From assembly GCA_020152595.1 (NCBI GenBank), contig JAIGNY010001464.1, positions 1,011,001 to 1,075,000 on the forward strand: 64,000 bases of DNA. The letters are read 5' to 3'. Shown piece by piece: positions 59,075 to 64,000 of the stretch (within the stretch, counting starts at the first letter, position 1; each line of letters starts with the position of its first letter). The position numbers and the translations under genes are program-made. Origin of the DNA: Chiridota heheva (Eukaryota > Echinodermata > Holothuroidea > Apodida > Chiridotidae). The notes below the pieces were generated by a model. It made no database searches and was not told the DNA's origin. It was given only the letters and a program-made list of their open reading frames with translations.

Positions 59075-62000
59075 ACCAGGAAATGTGAGATTCTTGCAAC
59101 TGATGGGGTTATTGCCTGTCCTGAGTGGAGATCCGTCCTTCGCACCCGGCAAGATTTCAACTCCTGGGCAGGTGTGTAGAATACTGTTTATCGTCCTACG
59201 GCCTTATGAGATAAGTGTAGCCAATAGATGGTGTTATATATGCATGATTGTTGTATTATGCATGGGTGTTGTGCAAGGTATTCTGCAAAAGTAACGTGCC
59301 TCAGTCTTAACCTCACATACCGTCAAAATAATTGTAGGCGTATTCTTGATATTTTAATTTGATACTTTCAACAGAGTTTTAGAAGAATAAGACAAGTTTA
59401 TTATTGTCCACATTCCTTTAAAAAGTGTCAGTAAGCTTAAAACATTGAACCGCTCCAAATCATGTCTCAATCGACAGGGCTGTTGACCTCGTGGGCCTTA
59501 ACATGGAGAACTATGGGTAATACTTTGACTGTATAACCGAAAGTACAACGACCGCTTCCTTATTTCCCGCGATTCCCTTTCACCAAAACTTAACAAAAAA
59601 CTGAATTTAATAAAATAAAGTTTGCTCTTCCAATAAAAGGCTTGAACTTACGGAGTTATATTTCATACAATGCAGGGGATTTTAGGTAAATATACTTTAA
59701 GCCAACATCCAAACGATTTGTGAGGGGTTGGTCGTGTCACGATTAATGCGATACAGTTTTTAGACTCGCCCAATCAATCGTTTTGTTATTTGAACTTCCA
59801 CTAAATCGGACAAAACGTGCTTAAACTTGGGTTTGGGGATGCATTTCTAACACAAAGCGACTTTGTCAACTTTGAACACACACTGAACACAAAAAGCGTG
59901 TATGCGAGATTGGCAGGTATTATACCTATTGACAGGCGTTATGATTTTATACAAATGTTAACCTAAGGGCAGTTTCGAATTAAGTTTATTCATAATAGAA
60001 TTAAATATTTTGCAAGTAGACCTAATCAATTAGGCTTTTATCACGTAATAAAATATGTCAAAATATTAAGTAGCTTAAAAAAGCTTTGTTGAACCACAAT
60101 TTGAACTCTGGAAAGGTGGAGAGTGGATGAACCCGGAATAATGGTTCCCAGACATCATGATAAGAGAGGTTTGGCATTAAGATGGCAGGAGGTAGAAACT
60201 TAGTCAAAGCAGATTAATTTGATGTACAGGTGTGGTGATCCTACGGTCGAATATTAACCTTTGCTGACGACTGAAGTCGGTCGTTCACTTCGATGCATGA
60301 ACTGTTTAAGAAAGAGTTTAATGGACGTATACAATCGAGGCATCAAGAGAACAGACGTACAGTATAAGCGTATCGGTCCATTACTCTGTCAGTATATGAT
60401 TGTTAGCCTGCGCAATTTGCGAAATTTCGCTTGATTTTGAGTAATTTTTAAGCTTTTCGAAAGTTTTTGGCGAAATGGATCTTTTTCTTTTTTTATTTGT
60501 TTTATGACATGAATTGTTAACTTTTTCCTTAATTTGTCTATCAACTTTCATCATTTCCTAATTTTAGTAGCTGAGCGAGGAATTTGCCCCAGCTAGCTCT
60601 TCGTTCCAAACGCTTGTGGATTCCCGTATTCACTAAATATGGGTTGATAGCCTATACAAATTGCATGGTCTCATGGTTTTAGGTAAAATGTGGTACAAAT
60701 AAACAACACTTTTCGTAAAGTGCATGTTTCCGGTTATACGCCTATACTCTATTATTCCATGTGACAATAGAGGTCGGAGCTCAAATTTAGGCTGCAAAAT
60801 ATGACCACTATGTACAGAATAATTTACTGATACCGCACATAGAGTAGATGAGTAACTCAATTTTATAGCACAAATCATGGGTTCCCCTGCTAGCTACGAT
60901 CATGGCAAGAAGGTGTACAGACTATGATACCTCCGTCATTTATACGAGACAATCAATAATACAGTAATATGTTCCTGGCATCTTGCTTCCGAAAAATGTA
61001 TTAATCTCTGCCCTTGTTCGCAAATGTCTCATCATGCCATATGCTCCTAGATCTATCACGGCCTCTTTAAGCCTGACGACTTATTACCATTAGCCTGATT
61101 TCACAAATTGATCAATAAAGTGTTGCCACATTTTAAAGACCCTATGAAGTTTCGAAAGTAGTCCTATATAGACACCCGACTATCGTTAATGAATCTCCAT
61201 CTAACTCATTTAAAGACTGAAGTAGACTTCATGTCGTATGTTTCAAAAGGCAACTCACATGCCTAATCGTGAGTAGCCAACCAACCCAATATCACAATTT
61301 TGGCGTATTTGACCTTTTCCTCGCATGTGTAACAGTTAGTTTGCAATTGCGACGTATTAGGTCCATCTGAAAATATTTACTTCCAGGTGTACAGAATAAA
61401 AACACATAGTGTTCTCAAAATGTTGGCTCCTCCCCCACTTTGTGCGGGAGAATAGGGCTGTAATTATTGGGGAACAGGGGACTAGTCCCCACTTTATATT
61501 AGGGGTTCAAAAGTACAAAGAACACACTTTTCGAAGACTTTTCCTCCCCCCTCCCCCCTCCCCTCCCCTCCCACACACACACACACTTTGTTGAGGAGAA
61601 TTACGCACAACGGATATCCTTCTTTATGAAACGTAGCGTCTGCTACGCACAAAAAGTTAGGATCACAAATAGCCTCAAAATTCTCCGTTTTATTTTGATA
61701 ATTTTGTTACGGTTCTTTTTTCTTCTTGGCTTCGTAGAGATGGCTATTGATTTCGCATAGCCGCCATATGTGATAATTACAAGGTGTTCTATCCCCAGTA
61801 AAGCTCAATATGTTTGTGTATGTCCTATACAAAGCATTGAAAAGTAACACACATCCAGCCAACGTTTCATTTCTTTGTTTTAACAACTAAGAATAATTCC
61901 TAATACACGAAAGAAGCAAATGTATGCATGTTAAAAACATCTCGTTTTTATTACGCCTATCATGTGGATAATCGTGCTATAAGGTATTGGCGTGTGTTTT

Positions 62001-62514
62001 GATATACAGCCCTATGAAACTCGATGATCTTAGACAAACAGAATTAAATCCAAACTTTACCAGATTATTTCTAAATGTCACGGTTTGTAAAACATATTGG
62101 TCATCAAAGTATATCTTAAAACTTCGTCTAGAAGGCAAAACTTGAACAGTTGAATGCTTATAGTTCGTGCTGAATGGGAATTTATAGGCAACAATAATTG
62201 GGGGCAAAAACATTGTTTGAGTGTTTGTATATTAGATTTGCGAATATTGGCAGGTATTATGCTTCTGTTAAAATGTTTGCACTGTTTGTTTTAACAGGAG
62301 AACAGAAACTGGGACCGAATTAAACGGGTTTATATAAAGATTAAATGTTTACTTTATGAAAAGGCTAATTATCATTTCTCACGCAATTGTTGAGAAGAAA
62401 AAAAACCGAATAATATTTCTGAATGTTTATTGTCTACGTTTTATATGTATACATAGTTGAAATGGACAACTCATGATACGATTTATATAAGGTCAAAGGT
62501 TTAAAGCTGTTGAT
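59075..62514. other. Intergenic DNA, no gene seen
   Basis: A pyrimidine-rich tract with (CA)n lies at about 61543-61588. 61420-61510 has TCCCCCACTTTGTG and GGGACTAGTCCCC text typical of old repeats. No gene recognised. Confidence 0.5.
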
Positions 62515-63025
62515 CAGTCCAGTTCACGCTTCCGGTCGGGAGACCTCCCGATTGCTGGATTGGGAGATCGAGACATGCGCAGTGACCATAAATTAAATTG
62601 CTGCTAATAAGGTCAGCCGTTAATTTCTTTTTACATGTCAAATTTTGTAATTCTTAAGTTAAGTTGTATACTTTGGAAATGATATTGGAATTGATATTTC
62701 TAAATAATTTGAGCTTTTGTTGGTGTTTAAAATATTAAAACCTGCTCTTAAAAAATTATTGAAATACATTTTTAAAGATTACGAAAAAATTCCCTGGTGA
62801 AAGTCAAATTTGCGATGATGAAAATGGAGAAAATAATTTCATCGTTCTCGTACACCAATAAAATTTGAATATTTCGCATGCATTTTTCCTGCCTTCTACT
62901 TAAACCTATTTTACCGTTATGTGTTTCTTTACAGAGTTTGGAATTTGGAAAGATGCATTGTGACTTATAATCACAAAAAATCTTCCGAGTGGGAGATCTC
63001 CCGATCGGGAGCTTCAACCGGACTA
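62515..63025. mobile_element. MITE, CAGTCCGG family 1, copy with TTGAT target duplication
   Basis: The ends CAGTCCAGTTCACGCTTCCG and CGGGAGCTTCAACCGGACTA, flanked by identical TTGAT (62510-62514 and 63026-63030). The interior keeps GAGACATGCGCAGTGACCAT and GAAAGATGCATTGTG. Opposite orientation to 1942-2435. Confidence 0.88.
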
Positions 63026-63510
63026 TTGATACAAGTACAAATGACAAACGCCCCTGAACAACATAACAACACCCTTCTTTGATGTGACCACCGTGATTAT
63101 ATATATATATATTTAGGAATTTTCGTTCACGTGACGTTCGGAAAACATGTTTTGTTTCAAATGAATATGTTGAATTTTAATGTCCAGGCCCTTAGCCGAA
63201 GAAGAAGGAGGAGGGGGGGTGTCCTAGCGAAATAACTCCCTTATGTTGAGAAAGTGCCTTTTTGAAATCTAAAGAAAAATAATCACCTGGAATTTCATAG
63301 TTTGTTGCCCTTTTATACGAAAAACGAACCCCCTTTTCAAATTCCTGGCTACGAGCGCTGATGCCAATATCTTCTTTGCTTGCACATTATTGTGCGGGAA
63401 AAACAATATTTTAAGGATCCTTCAGATTCTTAAAGATACGGATTTCAACGAAATTGAGCCTACCAATTACCCATAATACACCACGCGTCACATTATCCAA
63501 TACACCTTAT
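63026..63510. other. Spacer with a short AT run, no gene seen
   Basis: Contains (AT)n at 63099-63112 and a GAAGAAGGAGGAGGGGGGGT purine tract near 63201-63220. Confidence 0.5.
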
Positions 63511-64000
63511 CAGTTCGGGAGCAACCCAAAAAACTGGGTACTTTGAAATACCCCAAAATTTGGGTACTTTTATGTATTACGTCATCGCATGAGCCTACAC
63601 ATTTGACTAGCCCACACTAAACATATGGGGTTTCTCATTTTCCGCTCCGGATTGTCCAAAATTTCAATGGATATCCTGAAATTAGTAAATAGTAAAGTAA
63701 TAGTATAGTAAATAGATATTAAAAACTTTTTGCCCTGCTTTTTGAAATTCACCGTCACAATTTTGAGAAAATGAACAAAGCAGACTGCCTGTAATCTGTT
63801 TTATTAATTTTCTCAAAAATGCCACCGTAAATTTAAAAAAACAGCGGCAAAAAGTTTTAAATATCTATTTACTATCAGTCTCCAAAATTTGAGGATATCC
63901 ATTGAAATTTTGGACAATCCTGAGCGGAAAATGGGAAACTTCATATGTTTAGTGTGGGCTAGTCAAATGTGTAGGCTCATGCGATGACGTAATACATAAA
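63511..64000. mobile_element. Foldback MITE, GGGAGCRACCC family, second copy (cut by window end)
   Basis: Starts CAGTTCGGGAGCAACCCAAA. The left arm includes ACTAGCCCACACTAAAC. The right arm, from about 63846, includes ATGTTTAGTGTGGGCTAGTC and GCGATGACGTAATAC and runs off the window. The interior is longer than in the copy at 16256, with its own inverted AACTTTTTGCC / GGCAAAAAGTT arms. Confidence 0.85.

Overview
The window is eukaryotic nuclear DNA that is AT-rich, intron-rich and full of repeats, and it holds one convincing host gene. That gene is a Dmbx-type paired-class homeobox gene on the minus strand, with four coding exons between 17139 and 27133 and a 377-residue product. The composition, the tRNA-type SINE, the LINE tails, the many small inverted-repeat transposons and a Polinton-like remnant fit a marine invertebrate. 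The sea-urchin-like spacing of a histone-type 3' end makes an echinoderm the best guess, but the sequence alone does not prove it.

Layout. 1-5000: AT-rich intergenic DNA with one CAGTCCGG-type MITE and a solo end of the same family. 5000-10140: a GC-richer, decayed Polinton/Maverick-like segment. It holds a capsid-type pseudogene, an adenain-like cysteine protease pseudogene, four PC4/p15-like segments and a very basic open frame. Its transcription units share a promoter cassette (three copies) and histone-mRNA-type 3' stem-loops (two copies, one on each strand, pointing outward). I saw no polymerase, integrase or packaging ATPase, so the segment is partial. 10138-17000: dispersed repeats, then mostly featureless DNA, then a hAT-like foldback MITE just downstream of Dmbx.

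17139-27133 is Dmbx. Its introns hold a long TA microsatellite, another CAGTCCGG MITE, a diverged duplication and a near-perfect 114-bp-arm hairpin close to exon 1. 27134-31000 is the presumed upstream regulatory region. 31000-64000 has no gene I can support. It carries MITEs of five families, a repeat with a first-exon-like frame, two LINE 3' ends on opposite strands, a SINE, a roughly 560-bp tandem array crowded with TGACC/GGTCA half-sites, and large TA and ATT microsatellites.

The most interesting signal is the Polinton-like segment. Its genes appear to have been expressed from a reused CRE-like/CCAAT/TATA promoter and ended by replication-dependent histone-type hairpins, one with a U7-type purine element. 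It also carries several single-stranded-DNA-binding-type PC4 domains. That suggests an element whose late expression was tied to S phase. I do not know of a published description of this combination, and it needs to be tested in intact relatives.
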